Assembly (NCBI GenBank): GCA_025057905.1
Contig: JANWUX010000001.1
Coordinates: 270,155 to 334,154 of the forward strand
Direction: 5' to 3'
Source of the DNA: Patescibacteria group bacterium
GTDB taxonomy: Bacteria > Patescibacteriota > Microgenomatia > UBA1406 > GWC2-37-13
Length of the DNA: 64,000 bases
Part shown: positions 18,556-28,917 of the stretch, in pieces
Layout of the letters: each line of letters begins with the position of its first letter
Numbering within the stretch: the first letter of the stretch is position 1
Translations under genes and position numbers: made by a program
The notes under the pieces: generated by a model
Told to the model about the DNA's origin: nothing
Seen by the model: only the letters and a program-made list of their open reading frames with translations
Database searches by the model: none

Positions 18556-21474
18556 TTAATGATATCGATTAGAATCTCTCAAGATCAAGATCTCCTTGCT
18601 AGCGCACTTTGGACAGATAACCGTTGAGTTTTTTATCTCTTCTTGACTAAACTCGAAATAACACTTTCTACAGCAGTAATCTCTTACATTCCCAAAATTT
18701 ACTTTATTTCTATCTATATCAAAGATAAACTCACCTTTTTTTGCTCTAATTGAAACTAGACTTCCCTTTTCTATCTTCCCAGTAACGATTAAGTTTGACA
18801 GAGGATCTTCAACATATCTTTGGATCGTTCTTTTAAGGGGCCTTGCTCCATAAACCGGATCGAATCCAAGTTGAACTAATGTCTCAATGACTTCTTCGTC
18901 ATAACTCAGGCCTATCTCCTGTTCCTCCAAAAGCTTATTGAGACGCTTTAATTGGAGATTGACAATTTTCTTGACCTCATTGAGTCCCAAAGCATCAAAA
19001 ATGATTATCTCATCAAAGCGGTTTACTAACTCAGGCCTAAAATACTTCAATAACTCAGCTATAACTTTCTCTCTTATTTTTTCTCTTGTCCCTGTATCTG
19101 GAGATGAATTCTCGTTTTTTTTATTTTGAGCTGAGGAAATTTCTTTGTAAACTAAATCAGAGGCGATATTTGAGGTACAAATAATCACCGCATTTTTAAA
19201 GGAAATTACTCGGCCCTTGTTATCAGTCAGCCGACCATCATCAAGAATTTGAAGAAGAATATTAAAAACATCTCGATGAGCTTTCTCGATCTCATCAAAA
19301 AGAACGACGCAGTAGGGTCGCCTTCTGACTGCCTCAGTTAACTTCCCTCCTTCTTCATAACCAACATACCCCGGTGGAGCGCCAAGAAGTTTTGCTACTT
19401 CATGTTTTTCCATGTATTCAGTCATATCTAGTCTTATCATCGCCTCTTCACTACCAAAAAGAATTTCAGCTAAAACTTTAGCTAACTCTGTCTTGCCTAC
19501 TCCCGTTGGCCCCAAGAAAACAAAGCTACCAATTGGTCTTGATGGATGCTTCAATCCAGCACGGCCTCGTCTAATTGCTTGAGCAATCGCCGTCACCGCT
19601 CTTTCTTGATTGACAAATCTATCCTTGATAATCTCTTCAAGTCGAGAAAGCCGAGTCATTTCCGAGGAGGTAATTCTTGAAACTGGGATTCCAGTCCAGC
19701 GAGAGACAATGTCACGAATCAACTCTTCGGTTACCACCGTTGTTGTTTGAGCTTTTCTTAACTGATAATCTTCTTGTTTTTCTCTTAATCTAGTCATTAA
19801 ATCATCGATTTTTGAAGTTAAAATCCTCAATTTAACTTGATCCTTTCTTTTTTGAGCCTCAGTTTTTTCTTGATTGAGTTCTTTCAATCTTGACTCAAGA
19901 GATCGAATTTCTTCTGGCAAAGAAATAAGAGGTAGTCTGACAGCTGAAGCTGCTTCATCGATTAAATCCACGGCTTTGTCCGGCAGAAATCTATCACCAA
20001 TGTATCTTTTTGAGAGTTTGACAGCCGCTTCAATCGCCTCTTGGGAAATCTTCACTCGATGAAAAGCCTCGTATCGGTCTTTAATTGCCTGAAGCATTTT
20101 GATTGTCTGATCTTCGGTTGGTTCGGGAACCATGACTGGTTGAAACCTTCTTTCTAGCGCCGGATCTTTCTCGATATACTTTCGATACTCAGTGATGGTG
20201 GTGGCGCCAATTATCTGAAGCTCACCCCGAGCCAATGGGGGTTTCAAAAAACTTGAAACGTCAAGAGTTCCCTCTCCGGAAGCACCAGCGCCAACGATAT
20301 TGTGAATTTCATCAATAAAGAGAATTATCTGGCCATTTGAGGCTTTAATCTGCTCTATTAACTCTTTCATTCTTTCTTCAAACTCGCCTCGGTAGGAAGC
20401 GCCGGCAAGAATACTCATTAAATCAAGCTGAAGGATTCTTTTATTGAGAAGAGATTCAGGAACTTCTTTGTTGATAATTTTCTGAGCTAGTCCCTCAACA
20501 ATTGCTGTTTTTCCAACTCCAGCTTCGCCGATTAAACAAGGATTGTTTTTGGTTCGCCTTGAAAGAATATGAATCACTCTTTCAATAGTTGGTGCTCTCT
20601 CTACAACTGGATCAAGAAGACCCTGAGCTGCTTTATTAGTCAGATCAACTGTAAATTCTTGAAGAATTCTCTTTTTCTTTTGAGCTTTGATCTCCTCATC
20701 TGTCATTAAACCTTCTTTTTTGCCGGTGATCTTTTTGTTTAGATCTTCTTTCTTGAGGCCAAGCTTTGACAGAATTCTTGCTCCAAGCCCCTCTCCCTCA
20801 TTGTATAAAGACAGAAGAATATGTTCTGGAGCGATAAATTCAAAACCAAGTTTTCTGGCAATAGTAAGAGAATCATTGATAATTCTTTTTAACCTTGGTG
20901 AAATCTGAGGTGGTTTTTCATAACTTCCTCTTCTAAATATTTTTGCTAGTTCTTCCTGAATCAATTGAGGAGAAATCTTTAACTCTAAAAAAAGATTGTA
21001 AATTTCTTGATCGTTAATTAATCCAAAAAGAAGATGCTCACTGTCGATGTATTCATTTTTTAATTCCCGCGCTTTTAGTTGCGCCACCATGATTACTCGA
21101 TTTGATCGAGAAGTCAAGTGAGTCATCAAATCAATCTCTTTAACTGAAGAGGAGGTTTGATTGATAACTGTCTCTTGATGCTTGTTTTGATCTTTTTTGA
21201 TCCATTGATTATTTTTTTTCTGTGGATCGGTTGCCTGATGATTGCTTACCTGGTTGAAATTGTGTGTTGGTTTTACTTGTGGCTGAGACTGACTTTGAAA
21301 CTGTAACATCTTTTTGGAAGCCAAAATAGGTGGTTTTTGAGTTTGGTTTGTCTCTTGATTTCGCTGATGATCGAGGGGATAATTACTTTGATTTTGAATC
21401 TTTGAGAGAGTATCTATGTCTGGTTTTTTTTCTGAAGCGACTCTCTTGCTTAAAAAATCAAAAAAATTTGACAT
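18556..21474 (-). CDS. clpC: ClpC-type AAA+ ATPase with Q/N-rich N-terminal extension and C-terminal zinc ribbon
   Basis: Clp N domain, two Walker A motifs ([26 protein letters not shown]), C-terminal CCRKCYFEF..VICPKCASK. Confidence 0.93.
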   Translation of the reverse strand: MSNFFDFLSKRVASEKKPDIDTLSKIQNQSNYPLDHQRNQETNQTQKPPILASKKMLQFQSQSQPQVKPTHNFNQVSNHQATDPQKKNNQWIKKDQNKHQETVINQTSSSVKEIDLMTHLTSRSNRVIMVAQLKARELKNEYIDSEHLLFGLINDQEIYNLFLELKISPQLIQEELAKIFRRGSYEKPPQISPRLKRIINDSLTIARKLGFEFIAPEHILLSLYNEGEGLGARILSKLGLKKEDLNKKITGKKEGLMTDEEIKAQKKKRILQEFTVDLTNKAAQGLLDPVVERAPTIERVIHILSRRTKNNPCLIGEAGVGKTAIVEGLAQKIINKEVPESLLNKRILQLDLMSILAGASYRGEFEERMKELIEQIKASNGQIILFIDEIHNIVGAGASGEGTLDVSSFLKPPLARGELQIIGATTITEYRKYIEKDPALERRFQPVMVPEPTEDQTIKMLQAIKDRYEAFHRVKISQEAIEAAVKLSKRYIGDRFLPDKAVDLIDEAASAVRLPLISLPEEIRSLESRLKELNQEKTEAQKRKDQVKLRILTSKIDDLMTRLREKQEDYQLRKAQTTTVVTEELIRDIVSRWTGIPVSRITSSEMTRLSRLEEIIKDRFVNQERAVTAIAQAIRRGRAGLKHPSRPIGSFVFLGPTGVGKTELAKVLAEILFGSEEAMIRLDMTEYMEKHEVAKLLGAPPGYVGYEEGGKLTEAVRRRPYCVVLFDEIEKAHRDVFNILLQILDDGRLTDNKGRVISFKNAVIICTSNIASDLVYKEISSAQNKKNENSSPDTGTREKIREKVIAELLKYFRPELVNRFDEIIIFDALGLNEVKKIVNLQLKRLNKLLEEQEIGLSYDEEVIETLVQLGFDPVYGARPLKRTIQRYVEDPLSNLIVTGKIEKGSLVSIRAKKGEFIFDIDRNKVNFGNVRDYCCRKCYFEFSQEEIKNSTVICPKCASKEILILRDSNRYH

Positions 21475-21486
21475 AATCAGATTATG
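21472..21486. promoter_or_regulatory. Interlocked divergent -10 elements / start codons CATAATCAGATTATG
   Basis: CATAAT on each strand ends 7 nt from the opposite ATG start. Confidence 0.55.
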
Positions 21487-22479
21487 GCGAAAAAGAGATT
21501 TATTGTCAACTTAGTTTTAATTATCTCGTCAACAATTACTTTTACTTATCTTTTTTTTCAGTCTTTTAAAATCAATAATTTCTTGTTAAAAAGTGAAGAA
21601 GACAAAAAAACTTTAAAGATCGGGGAAATTAAATTTACTCCAACAATAGCTACCCCTGCAGAATTATCCCCAACTTTTGATCCATTGAACTCCTCATCAA
21701 AAGAAAACAATCTCAATAACTCACACATTAACAGACTTTCTGAGGATAGTGACCTTTCTATAGAACAATCTAATTCTCCAGATATTCCTGGAAATGCTTT
21801 ATCAACAAGCGAAAGTCAATTCTCTTCTTTCATCACAGTATCACCGTTTGCAGCTTATTCTACACCTCAAATAATCATTGCTGAAGCTAAAATCTCTACA
21901 GAGTCATCTGAGGTGATTTTTAAGCCTAAAAACGAGAAATTTCTCTACTATTCCCAAATTGGTAACAGATTTCCTTTAAGTAGAGGAAGAGGAGGCTGCA
22001 CTATTCATGATGCCGGTTGCGGACCGACAACTGTCGCTATGATTATTTCTAATTTAAAAAATAAAGTCACTCCAGAAGAAGTTGTGAATCATTTTTTTCA
22101 AAAAGGATACTACATCGGTTGTAAAGGAACATATTATGATGCAAATATCAAAACACTTGAATCTTTTGAAATAAGAACTGAGCCATATCAGGCAAAGAAA
22201 GAAAGAGATTATATTCAAATTGACGAAAATACTAAAAACGACATCAGACAGTATATAAGAGCGGGAGTAACCCTTTTTGCCTTGGCAAATTTTCAAGGCA
22301 AAGAAAGGCCAATAGGTCATTATTTTTGGATAGTTGGAATAGATAAAGAAGGAAATTTCCTAACCTTAGACCCGTATTATGCCTTCGATAGACGGACAAA
22401 GAGTTTTTTAGTACCCTTAAATATGAAAAACACCAGACTTGTAGGTTTTAGGCATTTAACTTTAGTATTTCCAAATTAA
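21484..22479 (+). CDS. Secreted/membrane-anchored C39-like peptidase-domain protein
   Basis: N-terminal TM; 'FLYYSQIGNRFPLSRGRGGCTIHDAGCGPTTVAMIISNL...GHYFWIVGI'. Confidence 0.75.
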   Translation: MAKKRFIVNLVLIISSTITFTYLFFQSFKINNFLLKSEEDKKTLKIGEIKFTPTIATPAELSPTFDPLNSSSKENNLNNSHINRLSEDSDLSIEQSNSPDIPGNALSTSESQFSSFITVSPFAAYSTPQIIIAEAKISTESSEVIFKPKNEKFLYYSQIGNRFPLSRGRGGCTIHDAGCGPTTVAMIISNLKNKVTPEEVVNHFFQKGYYIGCKGTYYDANIKTLESFEIRTEPYQAKKERDYIQIDENTKNDIRQYIRAGVTLFALANFQGKERPIGHYFWIVGIDKEGNFLTLDPYYAFDRRTKSFLVPLNMKNTRLVGFRHLTLVFPN

Positions 22480-22488
22480 AATTTTCTT

Positions 22489-22953
22489 ATGACTAAAGGA
22501 ATAAACAAAAAAAATTTTCTGCTTATCTCAATTTTCCTATTCTTTTTAATAATTTTTCTCTCATTATTTTGGTTTTTCATGACAATCAGTAAAAATCATT
22601 CAACAAAAAAAAATATTCCTTTTAGTGACCAAGAAAAAAATAATCGCTTTCTAGAATCAAAAAAAATTACTCAAAGCCCCACCCCTGATCTGCCTCCGGT
22701 AAGATTTACTGGAGCCAGTGAAGAACCACTCGACATCCCTCAAGAAACGATTGATTACTTAAATGAAAAAAACAACTTAATGAAAAAACTTCCTCTAAAA
22801 ACTGATTATTTTCTCATAGACTTTGACTATTCTGCAAACAGATTTACCATCACCTATTTTGAGCCTAAATCAACCTCAAGAGAAACCTTTAAATCCTGGC
22901 TTTTGCAGAATTACCAAAAATTGAAGTTGGAGGATTTTATCGAAAAAAATTAA
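22489..22953 (+). CDS. Hypothetical membrane-anchored protein
   Basis: N-terminal TM then soluble domain; directly after C39-like gene. Confidence 0.55.
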   Translation: MTKGINKKNFLLISIFLFFLIIFLSLFWFFMTISKNHSTKKNIPFSDQEKNNRFLESKKITQSPTPDLPPVRFTGASEEPLDIPQETIDYLNEKNNLMKKLPLKTDYFLIDFDYSANRFTITYFEPKSTSRETFKSWLLQNYQKLKLEDFIEKN

Positions 22954-23108
22954 AATAAAGCTCTTGGGTCAAAACTAAGTTCAGATAAAACCAAAACAGT
23001 TCATAAATGAAAGAATTTTATCTTAATTCTATCGTTTATCATTGAAGAGAAAAACACTCTTTTAGGTGAAGCAAAAAAGTAAGGTGATTTTAGATTTAAA
23101 TTCAAATA

Positions 23109-23924
23109 TCATCGATTCAAAAAATGAGTAAGTTTTATATTTTGGGCTAAATTAAGAATAGAGAAAATATTCCAATACAAAGATAGACCAATCGGAAAAC
23201 TATAGGAAAACCAGCCAATTAGAATCGGCATCAAAATCTTCATCTGAAGATTAATAATTTTTTGAAAATCTTCCTGAGATTTTTGAGAAGAATTTTCTTT
23301 TTCAGGAACTTGAACAGATTGCTGATTTGTTTTGTTTACTGACATCAATTTAAACTGAAGATATTGAATCAGTCCAGTAATTATCGGAATTAAAAGATAA
23401 AACCAGATTCCTGATTTTTGAGGAGACAATACCAGATTAAATCCAAGAAAGTAAGGGTCAATTAGCTCTACCTTTAAAAAAGGAAAATAGACTAATTTAT
23501 TTATCTTCTCAACAACACTCTGGTCATTAAATAGAAAAAAAACAAGAACATTGTAAAGACCAATAAAAAAGGGCAACTGAATTAGAGGAATAAGACAACC
23601 TAATCCTGGATTTACTCCGACTTCTCGATAGAGTTTTAGTTGTTCAGCTTGAAGCCGAGCTTTGTCGTTTTTGTATTTTTTTTGAATTTTTTCCAGTTTA
23701 GGTCTTAACTCAACTAATTTTTCAGCTATTTTTTTTTGTTTTCGGTTAAGAGGGAAAATTAAAAAACTGACAAAGATCGTCAAACCAATAATGGCAAAAC
23801 CCAAAGGCCCTGGGAATTTGAAGAAAGAAAAAAAGTGATAGAAAAACAAGAGAAGATTCAAAATTGGGATAACAAAAAGAACGTCAAAAAAACTTGAAGG
23901 ATTGATCGTTGGCGGATTTGTCAT
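23109..23924 (-). CDS. yidC: Membrane protein insertase YidC/Oxa1
   Basis: 'LRPKLEKIQKKYKNDKARLQAEQLKLYREVGVNPGLGCLIPLIQLPFFIGLYNVL'. Confidence 0.94.
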   Translation of the reverse strand: MTNPPTINPSSFFDVLFVIPILNLLLFFYHFFSFFKFPGPLGFAIIGLTIFVSFLIFPLNRKQKKIAEKLVELRPKLEKIQKKYKNDKARLQAEQLKLYREVGVNPGLGCLIPLIQLPFFIGLYNVLVFFLFNDQSVVEKINKLVYFPFLKVELIDPYFLGFNLVLSPQKSGIWFYLLIPIITGLIQYLQFKLMSVNKTNQQSVQVPEKENSSQKSQEDFQKIINLQMKILMPILIGWFSYSFPIGLSLYWNIFSILNLAQNIKLTHFLNR

Positions 23925-23968
23925 CTGGAAAACCTGAGGCCTAAATCTCGCTAACTAATTCTGAATCA

Positions 23969-24103
23969 CTAAACCGTCAGCTTTTTTCTACCCTTTTGTC
24001 GTCTTCTCTTAATCACGGCCCGACCGCTTTTTGTACTCATTCTTTTTAAAAAACCGTGTTTTCGCTTAGGTTTGAGCTTTTTAGGTTGCCAAGTTCGCTT
24101 CAT
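23969..24103 (-). CDS. rpmH: 50S ribosomal protein L34 (below ORF-track length cutoff)
   Basis: Read by hand: [44 protein letters not shown]. Confidence 0.95.
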   Translation of the reverse strand: MKRTWQPKKLKPKRKHGFLKRMSTKSGRAVIKRRRQKGRKKLTV

Positions 24104-26247
24104 TCTTTTTTGAAAATTTTTAACCTTGATCTGAGAATTGATTTTTTTTCGCCGTGGAAAAACTTCCAGACAACTTCAGTAACAAAAGGCAAAAAAGGAT
24201 GCAACATCAGCAGACACTCTAGATAGATTTTTTTCAAAGCCTCTAAAGCAACGATATTACCACTAATAATTTTTTTTTTCAATTGTTCTAGATATACATC
24301 GGCTAAACGATGCCATAAAAAGCTATACAATAAACCAAAAGCTTGGGAAAAACGATAGCCATCCATAAAACGAAAATATTTAGCCCGATTTTTTCTAAAT
24401 TCATTCTCTAAATTAATGAGGATTTGATCAACATCTTGATTGAATTCTTGTTGTTTTAAATTCCCAACTTGATTTAGGTAAATAAACCTGCCAATGTTCC
24501 AAATCTTATTGCAAAAATTTCTCATGGTAATTACTTTTTCTTCAGAAAAAAAGACATCCGATCCTGCACCAACCTCAAAAACCAGTGCCCCTCTCAAAGC
24601 ATCAGCTCCATACTTGTCAATCATTTCCATCGGATTGATAACATTTCCTTTGCTTTTACTCATTTTTTGACCTGATTTATCTCTTACTAGTCCATGAAGG
24701 TAAACAACTTTAAAAGGCTCTTTGTCGGTGTAAAAAATACCTAGCATGATCATTCTTGCCACCCACCAAGGCAAAATATCATAACCTGTTTCCATGACTG
24801 AGGTGGGATAAAAATATTTGAATAGTCCTAAAGTTTTTAAAGTTGCGTATGGCCACTGAGCTGAAGAAAACCAAGTATCAAAAGTATCGGTATCTTCTAT
24901 AAGGGTACACTGACCACAAACCTGACACTTCTTTGGCTTTTCTAATGAAACAAACCATCTATTAGAATTTTCTTTCAAGCTTAACTGGCATTGATAGGCA
25001 GGAATTTTTATCCCCCAGACAAGCTGGCGAGAGATATTCCAGTCTTTAAAATTTTCCAGCCACCAGAGAACGATTTTTTTAAATCTCCTGGGGATAATCT
25101 TAATTTTCTCTTCCTCAACGAACTTCTTGGCTTTTGCTGTTAGAGGTTTTACTCGAACAAACCACTGCTCCTTGGGCAGAGGCTCAAGGATCTTACCGCA
25201 TTTATAGCAGGTAGCTATTCGGTGATGATAATTCTCATCTATTTTTTCTATCAAATTTCTATCTTTGAGTTTCTGAACGACCAACTTTCTTGCCTTGAAA
25301 ATGGAAAGACCTTCAAACTCATCAGTATGCTTGTTCAAACGCCCGTCGAAATCGAAGACTCTGATTAAGGGGAGATTATGTTTCTTACCAATCTCAAAGT
25401 CTTTGAAGTCGTGTGCCGGTGTTATCTTGACTACTCCAGTGCCGAAATCAGGATCAACAAAATCATCACCAATAACTCTAACTCTTCTTTCAACAAAAGG
25501 AATAATTACCTCCTGACTGATTAGATCATGGTAGCGCCTATCTTTTGGATTAACAGCTACAGCCACATCACCAAAGAGAGTTTCTGGTCTAGTTGTAGCA
25601 ACGGTTAGATAATCATCTTTCCTACTAGCAAATGAGTATCTTATGTAATAAAGTCTTGTCACTTCTTCCTTGTATACGACTTCCAAATCAGAAAAAGATG
25701 TTCCACAGCCTACACAGTAATTAATTAGTTTTTCATCTCGATAAACCAGCCCCTTATCAAATAGTTTCTTGAAAGTTTCGTAGACAATTTTGACAATGTC
25801 TTCATCCAGAGTAAATTTTTTCTTTGACCAGGCAAGCGCAAATCCAAGTCGCCTTAGTTGATTTTCCATCCGACTTTTGTTTTCAATCACAAATTCCCAG
25901 ATCATCCGGTATAGAGTCTCGGAATCAAAGTCAAACCGACTTTTTCCCTGTTTTTTAAGGTGCTTCTCGAAAACAAATTGGGTTTCAAAACCAGCATGAT
26001 CTGCACCAGGTAGCCACAAAACTTGATCACCAAGTAAAAGGTGATAGCGAATCATAATATCTTCATAAACATACATCGCATGACCAAGATGAAGATCAGC
26101 ATTAGCATTCGGTGGCGGAAGAATAATTGAAAAATATTTTTTTTTCTTCTTTTTTAATCTTACAGGGTCAATCTCAAAAAGTCGATTTCTAACCCAGTCT
26201 TCATATATTTGATTTTCAAACTTAGCTGGTTGATAGTTCTTGTCCAT
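24100..26247 (-). CDS. valS: Valyl-tRNA synthetase (short form)
   Basis: [39 protein letters not shown]; start [18 protein letters not shown] preferred. Confidence 0.93.
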   Translation of the reverse strand: MDKNYQPAKFENQIYEDWVRNRLFEIDPVRLKKKKKKYFSIILPPPNANADLHLGHAMYVYEDIMIRYHLLLGDQVLWLPGADHAGFETQFVFEKHLKKQGKSRFDFDSETLYRMIWEFVIENKSRMENQLRRLGFALAWSKKKFTLDEDIVKIVYETFKKLFDKGLVYRDEKLINYCVGCGTSFSDLEVVYKEEVTRLYYIRYSFASRKDDYLTVATTRPETLFGDVAVAVNPKDRRYHDLISQEVIIPFVERRVRVIGDDFVDPDFGTGVVKITPAHDFKDFEIGKKHNLPLIRVFDFDGRLNKHTDEFEGLSIFKARKLVVQKLKDRNLIEKIDENYHHRIATCYKCGKILEPLPKEQWFVRVKPLTAKAKKFVEEEKIKIIPRRFKKIVLWWLENFKDWNISRQLVWGIKIPAYQCQLSLKENSNRWFVSLEKPKKCQVCGQCTLIEDTDTFDTWFSSAQWPYATLKTLGLFKYFYPTSVMETGYDILPWWVARMIMLGIFYTDKEPFKVVYLHGLVRDKSGQKMSKSKGNVINPMEMIDKYGADALRGALVFEVGAGSDVFFSEEKVITMRNFCNKIWNIGRFIYLNQVGNLKQQEFNQDVDQILINLENEFRKNRAKYFRFMDGYRFSQAFGLLYSFLWHRLADVYLEQLKKKIISGNIVALEALKKIYLECLLMLHPFLPFVTEVVWKFFHGEKKSILRSRLKIFKKE

Positions 26248-26288
26248 AGAGAATTGTTCAAGCCTTATTATTATATAATAGAAACTCA

Positions 26289-28475
26289 ATGGAATGGCTT
26301 GTTGTTGCTGTTTCTTGGTATCTCTATCTTCTTTTAATTGGTCTTTTATTCTTTCCTCTCACCTCGATGATCTTTCGACGTTTTTCTTTCGACATGGGTT
26401 ATCCTTTTGCCAAAACCATAGGCATTCTTTTAACTTCTTATCTTATTTATGTTCTATCTTCGCTTAAAATTCTTCCCTTTTCTCGAGTTAGTCTTTTTTT
26501 CATCATTGGTTTATTTTCAATCGCTAATTTTTTACTAATATTTCTTAAACGATTTTCACTAACTCAAAAAAATCTCTTCATCATCATTGGGGAGGAAATT
26601 TTTTTCCTAACATCATTTCTTTTCTGGACTTACATAAGAGGTCAAGAACCATCAATTCACTCCTTAGAAAAATTCATGGATTTTGGCTTCATAAACTCAA
26701 TTCTCAGAACTAACCATTTTCCGCCTTTAGACATGTGGTACTCATTTGAAAAAATAAACTATTATTACTTTGGCCATCTAACTGGCTCAATACTTATAAA
26801 ACTAACTAATGTCCTTCCTGCGGTTGGTTATAATCTAATTCTTTCCAGTCTTTTCGCTCTTGGAGTTACTCAATCATTTTCAATTGTTGCAAATGTCATA
26901 AAAGTACTCTCATCTAGGATAAAAATTTTTTCTCTAACCATCTTTGGCCTCTTGGGTGCTTTTTTAGTTAATCTGGGAGGAAATCTTCACACGATCTACA
27001 TCTTCACTGAGGGTTATCAAATCGGTGAGAATATTAAACCGCCACCGTTCTGGCAGATTCTTTCTGGGTTCAATCCCTCCAGTTACTTTTATCCAAACGC
27101 CACCCGATTCATTCCTTACACTATTCATGAGTTTCCTTCTTATTCTTATGTAGTGGCTGATCTTCATGCTCACGTATTTGATATTCCCTTTGTTTTGTTA
27201 ACGATCGCCCTCTTGTTTATGGCTATATTAAATCTCCCGTTTCGTTATCAGATCAGGTTGCTTATTTCAACTAGGAAAGTACCTTTCTCCTCTTTCGTGA
27301 GAAAAATCGATGGATCAGTGATTTTTTTTTCAACTATTCTTGGTTTTCTCGTTGCCGTTCATTACATGACTAATGCTTCTGATGGCCCTATTTATTTTCT
27401 TCTTTCGTTAATTATCTTTTTGATTATTTATGGACTTAGCACTAAATTTTTTGTTTTCTTTACTATTTTCTCTCTTTCCTTTCTCCTCTTTTCTTATCCT
27501 TTTTCCTCTCATTTTTCTCCATTTATTTCTGGTATTGGCGTTAACTGTCCACCAGATTTTCTTGCTAGATTAGAGAGACTTGGACCACTAATCTTTGAGG
27601 TTGATAAGTGCCAAGTTTCACCTCTATGGATGCTTTTCGTTATCTGGGGATTTTTTTGGATTAGTTTTTTTCTATTTCTTCTTTCTTTAAAAAGCGTAGA
27701 GATTAAAAACAAATCTTCAAAAAAAATCATTAACTTCCTAATTGTGATTTTTTCCTTTGGTAATTTATTAATTTTTATCCCGGAATTTTTTTATGTGAAA
27801 GATATTTATCCGAATCATTTTCGAGCAAATACGATGTTCAAACTTGGGTATCAGGCCTTCATTCTGATGAGTTTGGCAAGTTCAATTGTTTTTTTCTTTC
27901 TTAAACACCAAAAAAATCGCCTTCTCTCATCCGTTTATGTCTTATTTCTGTTTTTTGTGGCCATCTACCCATTATTTGCCATTCCTTCATACTACGGAGA
28001 TTTAAACAAAACACCCCAACTTGATGGCTCAGTTTTCTTGAAGAAACTTTACGCTGAAGATAAAGAAATCATTGACTGGTTAAATAAAAATGTTCAAGGC
28101 CAACCGTTGGTTCTTGAAGCTCAAGGAGATTCATACACCGATTATCAGCGAATCTCGGCTCACACTGGCTTGCCAACGATCGCCGGCTGGTTTGTCCATC
28201 AGTGGCTTTGGCGAGGTAGTCCAGATTTTGTCAATAAGAGAATTCCCGACATAGTCAGTATTTACCAATCACCAGACATTGATCTAACAAAAAAACTTCT
28301 AAAAAAATACCAAGTGACCTACGTCATTATCTCCTCTCTCGAACGAAAAAGATATCCAAATCTAAATGAAGAAAAATTCAGGATTATCGGAAATTTAGTC
28401 TTTCAGTCAAAAAATAAACTTGGGACTATTTACAAAGTTAAACAAACTCATCTATCAAGTCAAACAAGAAACTGA
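26289..28475 (+). CDS. DUF2298 (YYY-type) multispanning membrane protein
   Basis: 'RGQEPSIHSLEKFMDFGFINSILRTNHFPPLDMWYSFEKINYYYFGHL'. Confidence 0.8.
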   Translation: MEWLVVAVSWYLYLLLIGLLFFPLTSMIFRRFSFDMGYPFAKTIGILLTSYLIYVLSSLKILPFSRVSLFFIIGLFSIANFLLIFLKRFSLTQKNLFIIIGEEIFFLTSFLFWTYIRGQEPSIHSLEKFMDFGFINSILRTNHFPPLDMWYSFEKINYYYFGHLTGSILIKLTNVLPAVGYNLILSSLFALGVTQSFSIVANVIKVLSSRIKIFSLTIFGLLGAFLVNLGGNLHTIYIFTEGYQIGENIKPPPFWQILSGFNPSSYFYPNATRFIPYTIHEFPSYSYVVADLHAHVFDIPFVLLTIALLFMAILNLPFRYQIRLLISTRKVPFSSFVRKIDGSVIFFSTILGFLVAVHYMTNASDGPIYFLLSLIIFLIIYGLSTKFFVFFTIFSLSFLLFSYPFSSHFSPFISGIGVNCPPDFLARLERLGPLIFEVDKCQVSPLWMLFVIWGFFWISFFLFLLSLKSVEIKNKSSKKIINFLIVIFSFGNLLIFIPEFFYVKDIYPNHFRANTMFKLGYQAFILMSLASSIVFFFLKHQKNRLLSSVYVLFLFFVAIYPLFAIPSYYGDLNKTPQLDGSVFLKKLYAEDKEIIDWLNKNVQGQPLVLEAQGDSYTDYQRISAHTGLPTIAGWFVHQWLWRGSPDFVNKRIPDIVSIYQSPDIDLTKKLLKKYQVTYVIISSLERKRYPNLNEEKFRIIGNLVFQSKNKLGTIYKVKQTHLSSQTRN

Positions 28476-28520
28476 AAGATATTTGACAACGGAAAAAAAA
28501 TTTGCTACCCTTGAATTTAG

Positions 28521-28575
28521 GGGCATTACTACTCGTCGAATAAACCCACTCGAGCGGTAGTGATGCTCTTTTTTT
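28521..28575 (+). terminator. Hairpin followed by T-run (GGGCATTACTAC ... GTAGTGATGCTC TTTTTTT)
   Basis: About 12-bp stem with wobble pairs, then T7; downstream of DUF2298 gene. Confidence 0.75.
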
Positions 28576-28729
28576 ATATCCGATAAAGAGTTAGAGGAAT
28601 TCTTAATTTCTTCTTTCTTATCTTCTCAAACTGATTAGCTGTGAAAGATATAAACTCTTCCCTACGGTTTAACTGAGTTTTTCTGGCCTCTAGAAACTTT
28701 TTTTTTAAAAAAATTAAAAGATCAATCAT
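28574..28729 (-). CDS. Small basic hypothetical protein (51 aa, below ORF-track cutoff)
   Basis: MIDLLIFLKKKFLEARKTQLNRREEFISFTANQFEKIRKKELRIPLTLYRI*. Confidence 0.45.
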   Translation of the reverse strand: MIDLLIFLKKKFLEARKTQLNRREEFISFTANQFEKIRKKKLRIPLTLYRI

Positions 28730-28917
28730 AAGGTAAATGAATAATAGACAAAAAGATATGATTTGTCAAGACCTATAATTTTTTTTTTATATTCTATAAG
28801 ATATCCTATAGAATAAAAAGTTTAATTTAGGTATTCATATCAATCTTTATGTAATTATCCAAATAGTGTGGATAACTTAAAGGTTTTTTTTAGATTGGTT
28901 AGTTATATAATTAAGAA

